Source: Lactobacillus kullabergensis (GTDB lineage Bacteria > Bacillota > Bacilli > Lactobacillales > Lactobacillaceae). From it: a stretch of DNA of 64,000 bases. The stretch is from NCBI RefSeq assembly GCF_000967195.1, contig NZ_KQ033871.1:1576499-1640498 (forward strand), given 5' to 3'. Below are positions 30,283 to 39,097 of this stretch, in pieces. Within the stretch, counting starts at the first letter, position 1, and the number at the start of each line of letters is the position of its first letter. The translations under genes and the position numbers were made by a program. The notes beneath the pieces were generated by a model. That model was not told the origin of the DNA. It searched no databases and saw only the letters and a list, made by a program, of their open reading frames with translations.

Positions 30283-32973
30283 TTAGATTAAAAATTTTTC
30301 ACTCTTTAAATAGAAATGCTTGATAACTGTAGTCAGTAAAATATATAGAACAAGTATACCAAATACTACCCACATGAATTCAATTGGCATCTTGCCAAAA
30401 CCCAGTTTTGTTGCTAAAAATGAAAATGGGATCAATGTTCCAATTACTCCAGCTCCAAATGTAGCTAAAGTTACTCCAGGTGCAGCATGCTGTTTAATAA
30501 ACGGCAAACGTGGATCACGCAAAGCATGAATCACCATTTCCTGAGTCCAAAGTGATTCAATAAACCAACCAGTATGGAAAAGTGCCACAAATGCCACTTT
30601 TTGTGTTGCTCCAAGTGCGCTGTAATTTCCACCTGTTAATTGGGGACAAATCACAAAGAATAATAAGGCAAATGTCAAAATATCAAAAACAGATGAAGTT
30701 GGGCCGAAATAAAACATGAATTTAGGCAGCTTTTTGGTTGACCAGGTACGTGGCTCTTTTAAAAACTTATCAGACATATCATCAAATGGCAGTGACAGAC
30801 AACTAGTTCCATAGAGCAGGTCAAGAACTAACAGCTGCAATGGCAGCATTGGCAGGAACGGCAGGAAAGAAGAAGCTACCATAATTGACAGGATATTACC
30901 AAAATTGGAAGAAAGCGTGATCTTGATATATTTCATAGTGTTGCCAAATACTTTGCGCCCGATTCTCACGCCTTCTTCTAGTACATTCAAATCTTTATGC
31001 AGCAGAATAATATCAGCTGATTCCTTGGCAATATCCACAGCAGTATCAACAGAAATTGAGACATCAGCCGCTTTCATCGCTGGAGCATCATTGATGCCAT
31101 CACCCATGTAGCCTACTGTATGACCGTTTTGCTTTAGCAGGTTAATAATTTTGGTTTTATCTTCTGGTGATAGTTTGACAAAAATGTTGCACTCTTCCAC
31201 CATTTTAGCTAATTCTTCTGGTTTCTTACCCTCTAAATCTGCACCTGAATAAACTGTGTCAACATTCAAACCAACTTGCAGACCTACAGTTCTGGTAACA
31301 GCTTCATTGTCACCTGTTAAAATTTTAACGTTAATGCCGTCATATTTTAGACGAGCTAATGCATCTTTAGCGCTCTCTTTAGGAGGATCAAGAAAGGCCA
31401 GATAACCACATAAAATAAGGTCATTCTCATCTTTAACCGAAAATTCGCCAACAGGAGCAGGATTACGCTTATAGCCCAGCATGATAACGCGCAAGCCGTC
31501 ATCATTCATGTCGTTAACCTTAGCCATTACTTTTTGTTTTCGCTCAGGAGTTAAAGGTAAAATTTGCCCGTCAACTTCAAGTTTAGTGGCCACAGCCATC
31601 ATTTCTTCTGAAGCACCCTTAGTTACTAACAGGTGCTCACCATGTTGCTCATCAGAGTTTTCCACCACGACGCTCATGCGCCTTCTGGAAAAATCAAAGG
31701 GAATTTCATCAATTTTATTGTAATCACGCTGAATTTCACTGATATCTAGTTCATCGCCAGCTGCTTCAATAATTGCTTTATCAATCAGATTTTTCATTCC
31801 CGTTTGATAATTAGAATTAAGATAACCTAATTCCAAAATACGCGGATTTTCTCTTAAGTTGAGATCATAATGACGTTCCAAAACTACTTTATCCTGCGTT
31901 AATGTTCCCGTTTTATCCGTACACAAGATATCAGCAGAGCCAAAGTTTTGAATTGAATTCATCTTTTTAACAATTGTGCCTTTTTTGGACATCTCAATTG
32001 ACCCCTTGACTAGATTGGTGGTCACAATTACAGGCAGCATCTCAGGGGTTAAGCCAACAGCTGTAGCAATTGAGAAAATTAAAGCATTGACCCAATCACC
32101 TTTGGTAATGCCATTAATGATAAGGACCAAAGGTGCAATGATCGCAGTCATGATAATCAATAATTTAGAAACATTTTTGATACCAATGTCAAAGGTAGTA
32201 TTCTTAACATCATTATGTGAAATATCATGAGCCAGTTTGCCGAATATAGTTCTCTCACCAGTAGCAAAGACAATGCCCAAACCTGAGCCGGATACGATTG
32301 TCGTGCCCTCGTAGAGAATGTTGGGGTAATCAAGATAGTCGCGATCAGCACTAAGTTTAGGTTTTTCTGTAGCAATCTTTTCTACTGGATTTGATTCACC
32401 ATTTAAAGAACTAGATGAACAAAAAAGGTCCTTACTAGTCAAAAGGCGCATATCGGCTGGTACCATATCTCCAGCAGCCAGGCGAATTACATCACCTACC
32501 ACTACTTCACTGGTATCAATTTCCTGGTCTTTGCCATCACGAACAATATCTGTTGTGACAGAAACCATTTTTAATAGTGAATCTACCGCATTTGAGGACC
32601 TAACGTTTTGTACAAAACTGGTAATACCAGAAATTAAGACCATCGTTAGCATAATGGCAACGGTTGTCAGATCTTTTTCACCTGCTGGCACAAAGATATA
32701 ATCAGTAAACAAAGACAAAGTTGCTAGAACTAGCAATACTAATGTAAAAGGAGTAATAAAAGCTTCAGCTAAAAAACGCAACTTAGAATTATGTTTATTT
32801 GAAGCAATAGTATTAGAACCATATTCCTCCCTATTTTCTTCAGCCTGCTTGCTGGTTAGTCCGTTACTGCTCGCATGTAGCCTCGCCAAAGTTTCTGATC
32901 TGCTTTCCTTGGCAATTGCCTTAACCAGTGCCAAATCTTTGTTGCTAGTTGTGCCATTTGGTTTTTTCAGCAT
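30283..32973 (-). CDS. mgtA: Magnesium-translocating P-type ATPase
   Basis: 896 aa, a P3B ATPase. The phosphorylation site 'CTDKTGTLT', 'KGASEEM' in the nucleotide domain, 'ILTGDNEAVT' and 'GYMGDGINDAPAM' are all present. An N-terminal cation-ATPase domain comes first, and two helix pairs plus a six-helix C-terminal block form the membrane part. The start ATG at 32973 follows GAGGAG by 8 nt; a GTG at 32982 is rejected. The leader carries an M-box riboswitch, which fits Mg2+ import induced by Mg2+ starvation. Monocistronic. Confidence 0.95.
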   Translation of the reverse strand: MLKKPNGTTSNKDLALVKAIAKESRSETLARLHASSNGLTSKQAEENREEYGSNTIASNKHNSKLRFLAEAFITPFTLVLLVLATLSLFTDYIFVPAGEKDLTTVAIMLTMVLISGITSFVQNVRSSNAVDSLLKMVSVTTDIVRDGKDQEIDTSEVVVGDVIRLAAGDMVPADMRLLTSKDLFCSSSSLNGESNPVEKIATEKPKLSADRDYLDYPNILYEGTTIVSGSGLGIVFATGERTIFGKLAHDISHNDVKNTTFDIGIKNVSKLLIIMTAIIAPLVLIINGITKGDWVNALIFSIATAVGLTPEMLPVIVTTNLVKGSIEMSKKGTIVKKMNSIQNFGSADILCTDKTGTLTQDKVVLERHYDLNLRENPRILELGYLNSNYQTGMKNLIDKAIIEAAGDELDISEIQRDYNKIDEIPFDFSRRRMSVVVENSDEQHGEHLLVTKGASEEMMAVATKLEVDGQILPLTPERKQKVMAKVNDMNDDGLRVIMLGYKRNPAPVGEFSVKDENDLILCGYLAFLDPPKESAKDALARLKYDGINVKILTGDNEAVTRTVGLQVGLNVDTVYSGADLEGKKPEELAKMVEECNIFVKLSPEDKTKIINLLKQNGHTVGYMGDGINDAPAMKAADVSISVDTAVDIAKESADIILLHKDLNVLEEGVRIGRKVFGNTMKYIKITLSSNFGNILSIMVASSFLPFLPMLPLQLLVLDLLYGTSCLSLPFDDMSDKFLKEPRTWSTKKLPKFMFYFGPTSSVFDILTFALLFFVICPQLTGGNYSALGATQKVAFVALFHTGWFIESLWTQEMVIHALRDPRLPFIKQHAAPGVTLATFGAGVIGTLIPFSFLATKLGFGKMPIEFMWVVFGILVLYILLTTVIKHFYLKSEKFLI

Positions 32974-33011
32974 TATCCCCACTCCTCATCACATAATTAA
33001 TCCAAACAAAC

Positions 33012-33222
33012 TAAAAAAGAGCCGCCCATGCTAACCGCTTGGCGTCCCTTTTCAATAGGTATTATTATACTCATCGTTCAGTTTTAACACTACGTGACGT
33101 AAGTCTTACAGCTAGCTATCTGGTTTTCGCCTTATATCGACGAAAACTATTTGACCCGTTGGCATCTCTGGATGTTTCCGGGCGATAGCATTTGTTCACG
33201 TAGGAGTCTCACCTAACAGTTT
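33012..33222 (-). promoter_or_regulatory. M-box (ykoK) magnesium riboswitch with terminator
   Basis: The minus-strand leader of mgtA contains the conserved M-box segments 'GTTAGGTGAGACTCCTACGT' (~33199-33218), 'GCTATCGCCCGGAAACATCC' and 'GATGCCAACGGGTCAA'. A GTTTTCGTCGATATAAGGCGAAAAC hairpin (split by its loop) also matches. A terminator closes the leader: GGGACGCC (33041-33048) pairs with GGCGGCTC (33019-33026), then TTTTTT. Mg2+ binding should favour the terminator and shut mgtA off. Confidence 0.92.
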
Positions 33223-33250
33223 ATTTGTTGTTTATTTAATTTGCATTGTG

Positions 33251-33280
33251 AGTGTAATACATAACACATGATAAAGTCAA
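33251..33280 (-). promoter_or_regulatory. Promoter of the M-box/mgtA transcript
   Basis: -35 TTGACT (33275-33280), 18-bp spacer, -10 TACACT (33251-33256) on the minus strand, ~30 nt upstream of the conserved riboswitch sequence. Confidence 0.55.
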
Positions 33281-33295
33281 TATTTTTATCTTTTT

Positions 33296-33931
33296 TTATT
33301 TATCTTTTTTTAGGTTCAAATTATTTTTGAAGAAATAAATCAAACCGCCAATTAATAAAGCAAGCGCCAAGGCTATAGGCAAGGCCAACCTGTGAGGGTG
33401 AGAAAGCTGTGCCCGCTCATCACTGGTCAAATCATACTTATCCAGTGAATATTGGTAACGTTGATCAATAGTAGTGGCACATGCTCTAAATACAAAACGC
33501 AAGCCTTCATTAAATTTCTTTTTATTAGTGCTACGCAATTTATCTGATTGCGATCGAATGATATTGCCTCGCACATCGGCCGAAAATGCGCTGTGCAAGT
33601 CTTTACTGGAATAAATTTGCACGTTGCGCTTTTTATTTTTAGTGCCAACAACAATAAAAACCGTCCGCTTATACTTATTTAACTTTGCTGGTGTCAAGTG
33701 ATCAGTGCGATTCACCGTTTTTACAATAATTTGTGGCTGCTCACTAGTCTGAAAATAACGATCATTTTTCGCTAAAATTAATTTGCTGGTTTCACGCTCA
33801 AGCAGATTGCTGTTATCTTTAATATTAGGACTTGAAAAACCGGTCATTGTTAGAAAAATACCAATTAAAGCAGTAAATAATACTAGTTTAGTTTTCAGCG
33901 TCTTCCAGTTTATGGGCCAGTTGCTCCACAT
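33296..33931 (-). CDS. TPM-domain-like membrane protein
   Basis: About 211 aa. One N-terminal membrane segment (KLVLFTALIGIFLTMTG), an extracellular ~130-aa domain and one C-terminal membrane segment (LALPIALALALLIGGLIYFF) with a Lys-rich tail. The middle (DHLTPAKLNKYKRTVFIVVGTKNKKRNVQIYSS across ~90-125, later 'FVFRACATTIDQRY') resembles TPM/YgcG domains, which in other bacteria act at the membrane with unknown chemistry. The start is uncertain: no strong ribosome site precedes the ATG at 33931, and the frame extends to 34015. It overlaps comEB by 44 nt or more, implying translational coupling. It is not part of the Mg2+ regulon, whose promoter lies downstream of it. Confidence 0.65.
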   Translation of the reverse strand: MWSNWPINWKTLKTKLVLFTALIGIFLTMTGFSSPNIKDNSNLLERETSKLILAKNDRYFQTSEQPQIIVKTVNRTDHLTPAKLNKYKRTVFIVVGTKNKKRNVQIYSSKDLHSAFSADVRGNIIRSQSDKLRSTNKKKFNEGLRFVFRACATTIDQRYQYSLDKYDLTSDERAQLSHPHRLALPIALALALLIGGLIYFFKNNLNLKKDK

Positions 33932-34367
33932 ATTGCCGATCGATCTTAATTTGTTCATAAGGAACCCCGCAGTCTTTAAAAAGTTTAATCGCAAGTGGGC
34001 TGTCATTGTAATCAAAGTAATAATTGATTTTTTTCACTCCAGCCTGCACTAATGCTTTAGCACAATTATAACAGGGAAAGTGTGTGACATAAATTTCTGT
34101 GTCATCGGTTGAAACGCCGTTACGCGCACATTGAATCAGTGAATTCATTTCAGAATGAATGGTGCGCACGCAGTGCCCATCAACCAGTTGGTGTCCAACA
34201 TCATCGCAATGAGGTTGTCCCGTAACAGAACCGTTATAACCGGTGCCAATGATCCGATTCTTTTTTACCAAAACACTGCCTACTAATGCCCGATCACATG
34301 TTGAGCGCTGAGCAATTACTAAGGCCTGCATCATAAAGTACTGCTTCCAAGGAATTCGCTTACGCAT
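33888..34367 (-). CDS. comEB: dCMP/cytidine deaminase (ComEB-type)
   Basis: 159 aa. The deaminase zinc motif is 'TIHSEMNSL' (His plus catalytic Glu, ~90) and 'FPCYNCAKAL' (two Cys, ~118). 'CDRALVGSVLVKKNRIIGTGYNG' near the N-terminus matches dCMP deaminases. It converts dCMP to dUMP for thymidylate synthesis. GAGGT precedes the ATG. Its 3' end overlaps the TPM-like gene and trpS lies 4 nt upstream, so the three form one minus-strand unit. Confidence 0.93.
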   Translation of the reverse strand: MRKRIPWKQYFMMQALVIAQRSTCDRALVGSVLVKKNRIIGTGYNGSVTGQPHCDDVGHQLVDGHCVRTIHSEMNSLIQCARNGVSTDDTEIYVTHFPCYNCAKALVQAGVKKINYYFDYNDSPLAIKLFKDCGVPYEQIKIDRQYVEQLAHKLEDAEN

Positions 34368-34371
34368 TTTT

Positions 34372-35394
34372 TTACCTCTTAAAATAATTCAAACCGATTG
34401 CATCCCTTACCTCTTGTAAGGTCTGGTTTGCTACTTCGTTTGCTTTTTTAGAGCCCTCAATTAACATATCATAGACAGCAGATGTATCCTGTTCATATTT
34501 AGAGCGTCGCTCGCGTATTGGAGCCAATTCTTTTTCCAAGACTGTATTTAAATAACGCTTAATTTTGACATCACCCAAGCCGCCTTTTTGGTAATCTTCC
34601 TTCAATTGCGCTACCTTATTCTTGTCAGGATCAAAAATATCAAGGTAGGTAAAGACAGTATTGCCCTCTACTTTGCCTGGATCTTCAACATGGATGTGCT
34701 GGGGATCAGTATACATTGACATTACTTTTTGTTCAACGGTCTTGGCATCATCAGACAGATAAATAGCATTATTTAAGGATTTGGACATTTTGGCATTACC
34801 ATCTAGACCAGGCAAGCGCCCCTCACCCTTTTCTGGGAAGTAGCCTTTAGGTTCTACTAAGACATTGCAGTTATAAACGCGGTTAAAAGTGCGCACAATT
34901 TCACGTGCTTGCTCTAGCATCGGCTCTTGGTCATCCCCAACGGGTACCAAAGTTGCCTTAAAGGCTGTGATATCAGCTGCCTGTGATACTGGATAATTTA
35001 AGAAGCCCACGGGAATGGAATCGTTAAAACCTTTTTGCTTGATCTCAGCTTTAACAGTTGGATTACGCTCTAAGCGGCTAACTGTAACTAAATCCATATA
35101 ATAGGCTGTCAATTCAAACAAAGCCGGTATTTGTGATTGAATAAAAACTGTAGAAATTTCAGGATCGATGCCAACTGCTAAATAGTCCAACGCTACTTGA
35201 ATTAAACTTTTTTGAATTTTTTCAGGATTACGGGCATTGTCAGTCAGTGCTTGCGTATCAGCAATCATAATATAAGGATGATATTCACCGGAATTTTGTA
35301 ATTTGACCCTGTTTTTTAGTGAGCCAATATAGTGTCCTACGTGCAATTTTCCTGTTGGGCGGTCACCTGTAAGGATAACTTTCTTTTTCATCAT
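34372..35394 (-). CDS. trpS: Tryptophanyl-tRNA synthetase
   Basis: 340 aa, normal for bacterial TrpRS. Class-I motifs: '[18 protein letters not shown]' (HIGH variant HVGH, ~9-26) and '[15 protein letters not shown]' (~205). '[11 protein letters not shown]' is the Trp-site region. It charges tRNA-Trp. The ribosome site AGGAAGG precedes two consecutive ATGs. The 94-bp leader shows no T-box, unlike tyrS in this window. Confidence 0.96.
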   Translation of the reverse strand: MMKKKVILTGDRPTGKLHVGHYIGSLKNRVKLQNSGEYHPYIMIADTQALTDNARNPEKIQKSLIQVALDYLAVGIDPEISTVFIQSQIPALFELTAYYMDLVTVSRLERNPTVKAEIKQKGFNDSIPVGFLNYPVSQAADITAFKATLVPVGDDQEPMLEQAREIVRTFNRVYNCNVLVEPKGYFPEKGEGRLPGLDGNAKMSKSLNNAIYLSDDAKTVEQKVMSMYTDPQHIHVEDPGKVEGNTVFTYLDIFDPDKNKVAQLKEDYQKGGLGDVKIKRYLNTVLEKELAPIRERRSKYEQDTSAVYDMLIEGSKKANEVANQTLQEVRDAIGLNYFKR

Positions 35395-35488
35395 AATCTG
35401 CCTTCCTTAAATAATTAAAATCTTTTTAATATAATAATTTATAATAATTCTACCAAAAATCACGTAATGATTAAACACGGAGGAAAAA

Positions 35489-36094
35489 ATGTGCAATCAA
35501 TTTCAGCTGCCAAGCCTGGCAGAAATTAAAAAATACTTAGCAAACGACTTAAATTTACCACTAATAGAACCAGCAAGTAATTTGCCCCAAAATCAAAATA
35601 TTTTTCCTAAGGGAATTGCCCCGGTACTAGTCTACACAGATAATCAATTACAATTGTTGCCTAAATCTTGGGGTTATCCGAGTCCGTATGATCACAAAAA
35701 AGTAGTTTTTAATGCCCGTATTGAACGTTTTTTTGAAGAAAAACATTCCATGTGGGACTCTTCCTTTGCCAAGTCTCGCTGCATTATTATTGCCAGTCAA
35801 TTCTTTGAATCTGGTCATGATACCTATGAAGCTGGAAATGAACACAGGTATCATGAACGCTTTAGTTTCAAGAATGCAAATGCTGCTCTGACACTAATTG
35901 CCGGGATTTACCAAAAGGATCATTTTTCAATGGTTACTACTCAGCCAAATAGGACTTACGCTGAAATTCATAATCGGATGCCTTTAGTTCTCCAAGCTGC
36001 TGAGTTGCGCCAATGGCTATTCCAGAACTTTTCATCTTTAGTTGATCGCAGCCAGTTAAGTCTTAATTCTGTTAAGTTACCACCTAAAAAGTGA
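35489..36094 (+). CDS. SRAP (HMCES/YedK-like) abasic-site DNA-crosslinking protein
   Basis: 201 aa. SRAP proteins cross-link abasic sites in single-stranded DNA through Cys2 after Met removal. Here the N-terminus is MCNQF rather than the usual MCGRF, keeping Cys2. 'NARIERFFEEK' fits the conserved 'NARAE' motif. 'IIASQFFESG' corresponds to the 'xxxGFYEW' motif and keeps its Glu. 'TYAEIHNRMPLVLQ' holds the conserved His. So the active-site residues are present although the surroundings are diverged. AGGA precedes the ATG. It is rightward between leftward trpS and tRNA-Gly, and probably monocistronic. No LexA box was seen. Confidence 0.85.
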   Translation: MCNQFQLPSLAEIKKYLANDLNLPLIEPASNLPQNQNIFPKGIAPVLVYTDNQLQLLPKSWGYPSPYDHKKVVFNARIERFFEEKHSMWDSSFAKSRCIIIASQFFESGHDTYEAGNEHRYHERFSFKNANAALTLIAGIYQKDHFSMVTTQPNRTYAEIHNRMPLVLQAAELRQWLFQNFSSLVDRSQLSLNSVKLPPKK

Positions 36095-36241
36095 CAACTA
36101 TATCTCCAACTTAATTCAAATAACTTCTTGCTCCTATTTATTATTACGCAAATTTAGACTGGAACTCTTAAAAAATGACGCTGCTTTAGGAAATTTTTCC
36201 TTCAGCTAGCAGCTTACTTGTAAAATTTTAAAAAACAAAAC

Positions 36242-36270
36242 TTGGTTTCGAAAACGAAACATGGTAAACT
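36242..36270 (+). promoter_or_regulatory. Promoter of tRNA-Gly
   Basis: -35 TTGGTT (36242-36247), 17-bp spacer, -10 TAAACT (36265-36270), ending 11 nt before the tRNA. The spacer contains the inverted repeat GTTTCG-AAAA-CGAAAC. Confidence 0.55.
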
Positions 36271-36281
36271 GTTTGAGTAAT

Positions 36282-36352
36282 GCGGGTATAGTTTAATGGT
36301 AAAATGTTAGCTTCCCAAGCTGAAGATGCGGGTTCGATTCACGCTATCCGCT
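36282..36352 (+). tRNA. tRNA-Gly (anticodon CCC)
   Basis: 71 nt. Acceptor GCGGGTA / TATCCGC with one G-T pair, D stem GTTT/AAAT, anticodon stem TTAGC / GCTGA with loop TTCCCAA. The T arm is GCGGG-TTCGATT-CACGC. The T stem has one G-A mismatch (second pair from the loop). CCA is not encoded (CTTAA follows). It decodes GGG. Confidence 0.88.
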
Positions 36353-36356
36353 TAAT

Positions 36357-36391
36357 TAAAAAGCAATGGCCATCAAAGTCATTGCTTTTTA
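36357..36391 (+). terminator. Terminator after tRNA-Gly
   Basis: Stem AAAAGCAATG / CATTGCTTTT followed by T, starting ~5 nt after the tRNA. Confidence 0.88.
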
Positions 36392-36665
36392 GCTGCCGAA
36401 TTATTAGTTACCAGCAATAAATTTAACTTTTAATTATAAATTATTACAACTATCTTTTTAAAAGGTAATTGCACTTTTTCTTGTTAGCTGGGCATTAAAA
36501 TGTGCAAATAAATAATCAAGATCTCCAATGCAATCATTAGGGTGCAAGATTAGTTCCCTTGTATTGCAAAAAATAATTTGTAGAACTTAACAGGGTGATA
36601 ACAACTTTTGAATAAAAAATAAAAGCCAGGAAACATTATTTCCTGACTTTTTCTAATTTCGATTA
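36392..36665. other. Intergenic region with a terminator
   Basis: No gene seen. A terminator-like hairpin AAAGCCAGGAAA / TTTCCTGACTTT (36622-36651, one mismatch) serves the leftward CPBP gene that stops at 36666. The rest is AT-rich and featureless. Confidence 0.6.
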
Positions 36666-37328
36666 TTAAGTCATAATCAGTAAAATAATTCCATTTAGCA
36701 CTGCTAAATAGATTGGCATCCATAAAGTTTGCGTATAGAGGTATGACCAAGCAAAAAGCGCTCCAAAAATCATGTTAATTAATAATAGTGGCAGTGAGCT
36801 TTGCCAATTAAGTAAACTAAACAGAATTCCCGAAGTCAATATTCCTAGAATTGCAGTTAAAACAGTATTGCTCCTAAAAGCATAATTGAATAAAAAGCCG
36901 GTAATTAAAAATTCTTGTAGTATTGGTAAAACGATACCAATTGCAACTACTAAAAACCAGTAAGTTATTGTTGTTTCATGATGCAAATATGCAATTTGAA
37001 AATTATATAATTTAAGTCTGCCGTAGGATTGCAACCAGGAAACACTGATACGCAATGCTGTTACCACAGCAGTCAAACCAACGATCAAGCCAAAATTGCT
37101 AAGCCAAGATCCCGCGAAACTACGGTCAAAAAAGCGTTGTTCCCTATTAAAGCGATAAATAAAAAACAGTGAAACCATTAATGAGATAGTTGCAAATAAA
37201 ATTAGATCCCAAATATGAATTGGTGAATTAGCAGTAACTAACTTAATCACCCCGGCAACCATCAAATAGCTAATAAAATAAATAAGATAGCGTATTATGT
37301 TGCCCTGCCTTGATGCTGGTGTATTCAC
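36666..37328 (-). CDS. CPBP-family membrane protein, degenerate active site
   Basis: 220 aa with about 6-7 membrane segments, built like CPBP (CAAX-protease/bacteriocin-processing) proteins. The motif-1 position reads 'LQEFLITGFLFNYAFR' instead of EExxxRG, losing the first Glu and the usual Arg. The motif-2 position 'GILFSLLNW' has Asn where FxxxH is expected. It is therefore probably not a working metalloprotease; the fold may serve regulation or immunity, as for some lactobacillus CPBP proteins. The start is GTG at 37328 after AGAGGTAA. Next to it upstream is the UvrX/YolD operon, with a ~90-bp gap. Confidence 0.72.
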   Translation of the reverse strand: MNTPASRQGNIIRYLIYFISYLMVAGVIKLVTANSPIHIWDLILFATISLMVSLFFIYRFNREQRFFDRSFAGSWLSNFGLIVGLTAVVTALRISVSWLQSYGRLKLYNFQIAYLHHETTITYWFLVVAIGIVLPILQEFLITGFLFNYAFRSNTVLTAILGILTSGILFSLLNWQSSLPLLLINMIFGALFAWSYLYTQTLWMPIYLAVLNGIILLIMT

Positions 37329-37416
37329 AAAAATTACCTCTATACTATTATGTACCTTACAAGTTCCATATTATAGCAAAAAAAGATATCTATATAAAAT
37401 ATCAAGGTAATTTTTC

Positions 37417-37773
37417 TTAATCTACACTGATATTATTTATATCTTCTAAAGCAATTTTTTGTCCGTCAACAATAATGCCGTCTTCACTATAACCATTGAC
37501 AAAGCCGCAAATATCAGCTGGTAATTGATTATCGCTGTTCATAACTTTAACCTGCAGATGGACTATGCGGTGATTGCCATATGCTTTAAGCAGCAGCAAG
37601 CTTATGTCCTCTATATTCATAGTTTTTTTAACGGGATGCTGCACGCTGCGCTTTTGCTTATCTTTGTTAATTGCCATTGTATGATCGCTTAAAAAGAAGC
37701 CTTGCCACTTTTTCATTTTGCGATCTTGATAGTTTTTAAAAAAATCTTGGACAATTTTATCAAAATCATTCAT
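37417..37773 (-). CDS. YolD-like protein, partner of the Y-family polymerase
   Basis: About 118 aa. 'MKKWQGFFLSDHTMAINKDK' (split by no gap, residues ~20-38) matches the YolD signature W-x-P-F-x-L-x-E-H. The C-terminal ~60 residues ('YGNHRIVHLQVKVM...GYSEDGIIVDGQKIALEDINNI') look like a WYL/Sm-like beta barrel, as in YolD. YolD proteins are encoded after UvrX/UmuC-type polymerases and are thought to act like UmuD. The start overlaps the polymerase stop; ATG 37773 has GGCGGA 7 nt upstream. An ATG at 37779 is the alternative. It is expressed with the polymerase from the SOS promoter at 39098-39149. Confidence 0.8.
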   Translation of the reverse strand: MNDFDKIVQDFFKNYQDRKMKKWQGFFLSDHTMAINKDKQKRSVQHPVKKTMNIEDISLLLLKAYGNHRIVHLQVKVMNSDNQLPADICGFVNGYSEDGIIVDGQKIALEDINNISVD

Positions 37774-39079
37774 ATGCATTTCCGCCATTATGCCCGCCAA
37801 CTAAACTGCTACGCCTGATTGCTGTTGCACCTTTAGCCAAGCTCGATGCTTTGACCAAACTGGTAAAGCCATATTTCTTTCTGATTCTATCAATAGTTAT
37901 GTTTATAGTACGTTTTTTTATCTGCTCAGAAGCTGGAACAAAAAAAGTTAATTGCTGGCAATTATCAGGTTCTAAGCGACTACAATTGACTCCTAAGGCT
38001 CGGACCGTTTCTCCATGCCAGTTTTTACGGAAAAGAGCCAGTATTTCTTCAACTAATAAATCATTATCATTAGTAGGGCAAATTTTTTGCTGCACATTAA
38101 AGCCCTTACGACTGCCATCTTGTTCGTACTTAGAAAAGCCAACAAACAAGCTGATACAGCCTGCTTGTAAACGGTGTGCCCTTATTCTGGCACCCACCTG
38201 CTCGCCTATTTCACGTAAAACTATTTCTATTTCTCGCTGATTCGTATAATCACGGTTTAAAATCTGTGAATTGCCGTAATTTTTCATTATGGGAAAATAT
38301 TTTTCACTAATAATGCTACGATCAACTCCCCAGCTAATCGCAAATAGCTGTTCGCCAATCACGCCAAACTCATTTTTTAAAATTGCTGGATCAGTATGAG
38401 CCAATTCATACATATTGTTAATATGCAGGCGGCGCAAACGTGCAGCTATTCTTTTGCCAATCCCCCAAACTTCTTCCATATCTTTAATTTGCCAAATTGT
38501 ATCGGGTACATCAATATAATGCCAATAATCAATCATCGAACACCGATGTTTAGCAGAAATGTCCATAGCTAGTTTAGCTAGCAGTGGATTCTCTCCTATT
38601 CCGCAAGTAGTATAAAGACCAATCTTATTTTTTATTTCTACCTGAATTTTGCGAGCAACCAGATAAGGATCATCCCCAAACAAACGCCAAGACTTGGTCA
38701 TATCAATCATACTTTCATCAATTGAGTAAACATGGATATCTTCATCTGATGCATATTTCTGAAAAATTTTCAATACCTGCATGCTACGTTTAATATACAA
38801 ATTCATATGTGGGTCTGCCAAAATAAGGTCTGGCGCTTCTTTTTTCGTAGGTAAATCACGTACCCGCATAACATTAGTTAACCCATATTTTTTCTTTGCT
38901 AAAGGTGAGGCTGCCATAATTAGCCCCGAGCCATAATTTGTATGTGGCTGATGCGAAACAACTGCTAACACAGCTTTCATTGGGTTTAGACCTAATTGAA
39001 GTGCCTCACAACTGGCAAAAAATGATTTGTTATCAATCATAAAAATTAAACGATGGGGCTCATAACGATAATCATACAT
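37766..39079 (-). CDS. Y-family translesion DNA polymerase (UvrX/UmuC type)
   Basis: 437 aa. The N-terminal palm has the metal-binding 'FMIDNKSFFASCEA' (D12 region, usually DxNSFYASVE) and 'YSIDESMIDMT' with the second Asp-Glu pair. Next come 'TCGIGENPLLAKLAMDIS', 'VWGIGKRIAARLRRLHI' (helix-hairpin-helix) and a little-finger domain. It copies past DNA lesions with low fidelity. The GTG at 39088 abuts the GGAA site and is rejected; ATG 39079 has 9-nt spacing. It overlaps the YolD gene. Two LexA boxes lie in its promoter, so SOS control is strongly indicated. In Bacillus and lactobacilli such genes often sit on prophages or plasmids; no phage genes are seen here. Confidence 0.93.
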   Translation of the reverse strand: MYDYRYEPHRLIFMIDNKSFFASCEALQLGLNPMKAVLAVVSHQPHTNYGSGLIMAASPLAKKKYGLTNVMRVRDLPTKKEAPDLILADPHMNLYIKRSMQVLKIFQKYASDEDIHVYSIDESMIDMTKSWRLFGDDPYLVARKIQVEIKNKIGLYTTCGIGENPLLAKLAMDISAKHRCSMIDYWHYIDVPDTIWQIKDMEEVWGIGKRIAARLRRLHINNMYELAHTDPAILKNEFGVIGEQLFAISWGVDRSIISEKYFPIMKNYGNSQILNRDYTNQREIEIVLREIGEQVGARIRAHRLQAGCISLFVGFSKYEQDGSRKGFNVQQKICPTNDNDLLVEEILALFRKNWHGETVRALGVNCSRLEPDNCQQLTFFVPASEQIKKRTINITIDRIRKKYGFTSLVKASSLAKGATAIRRSSLVGGHNGGNAYE

Positions 39080-39097
39080 TGCTTTCACTTCCTAATG

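Noticed and set aside
37851..38240. 129-codon plus-strand frame inside the Y-family polymerase gene
   Set aside because: Antisense shadow; the minus-strand polymerase has conserved motifs across the same bases.
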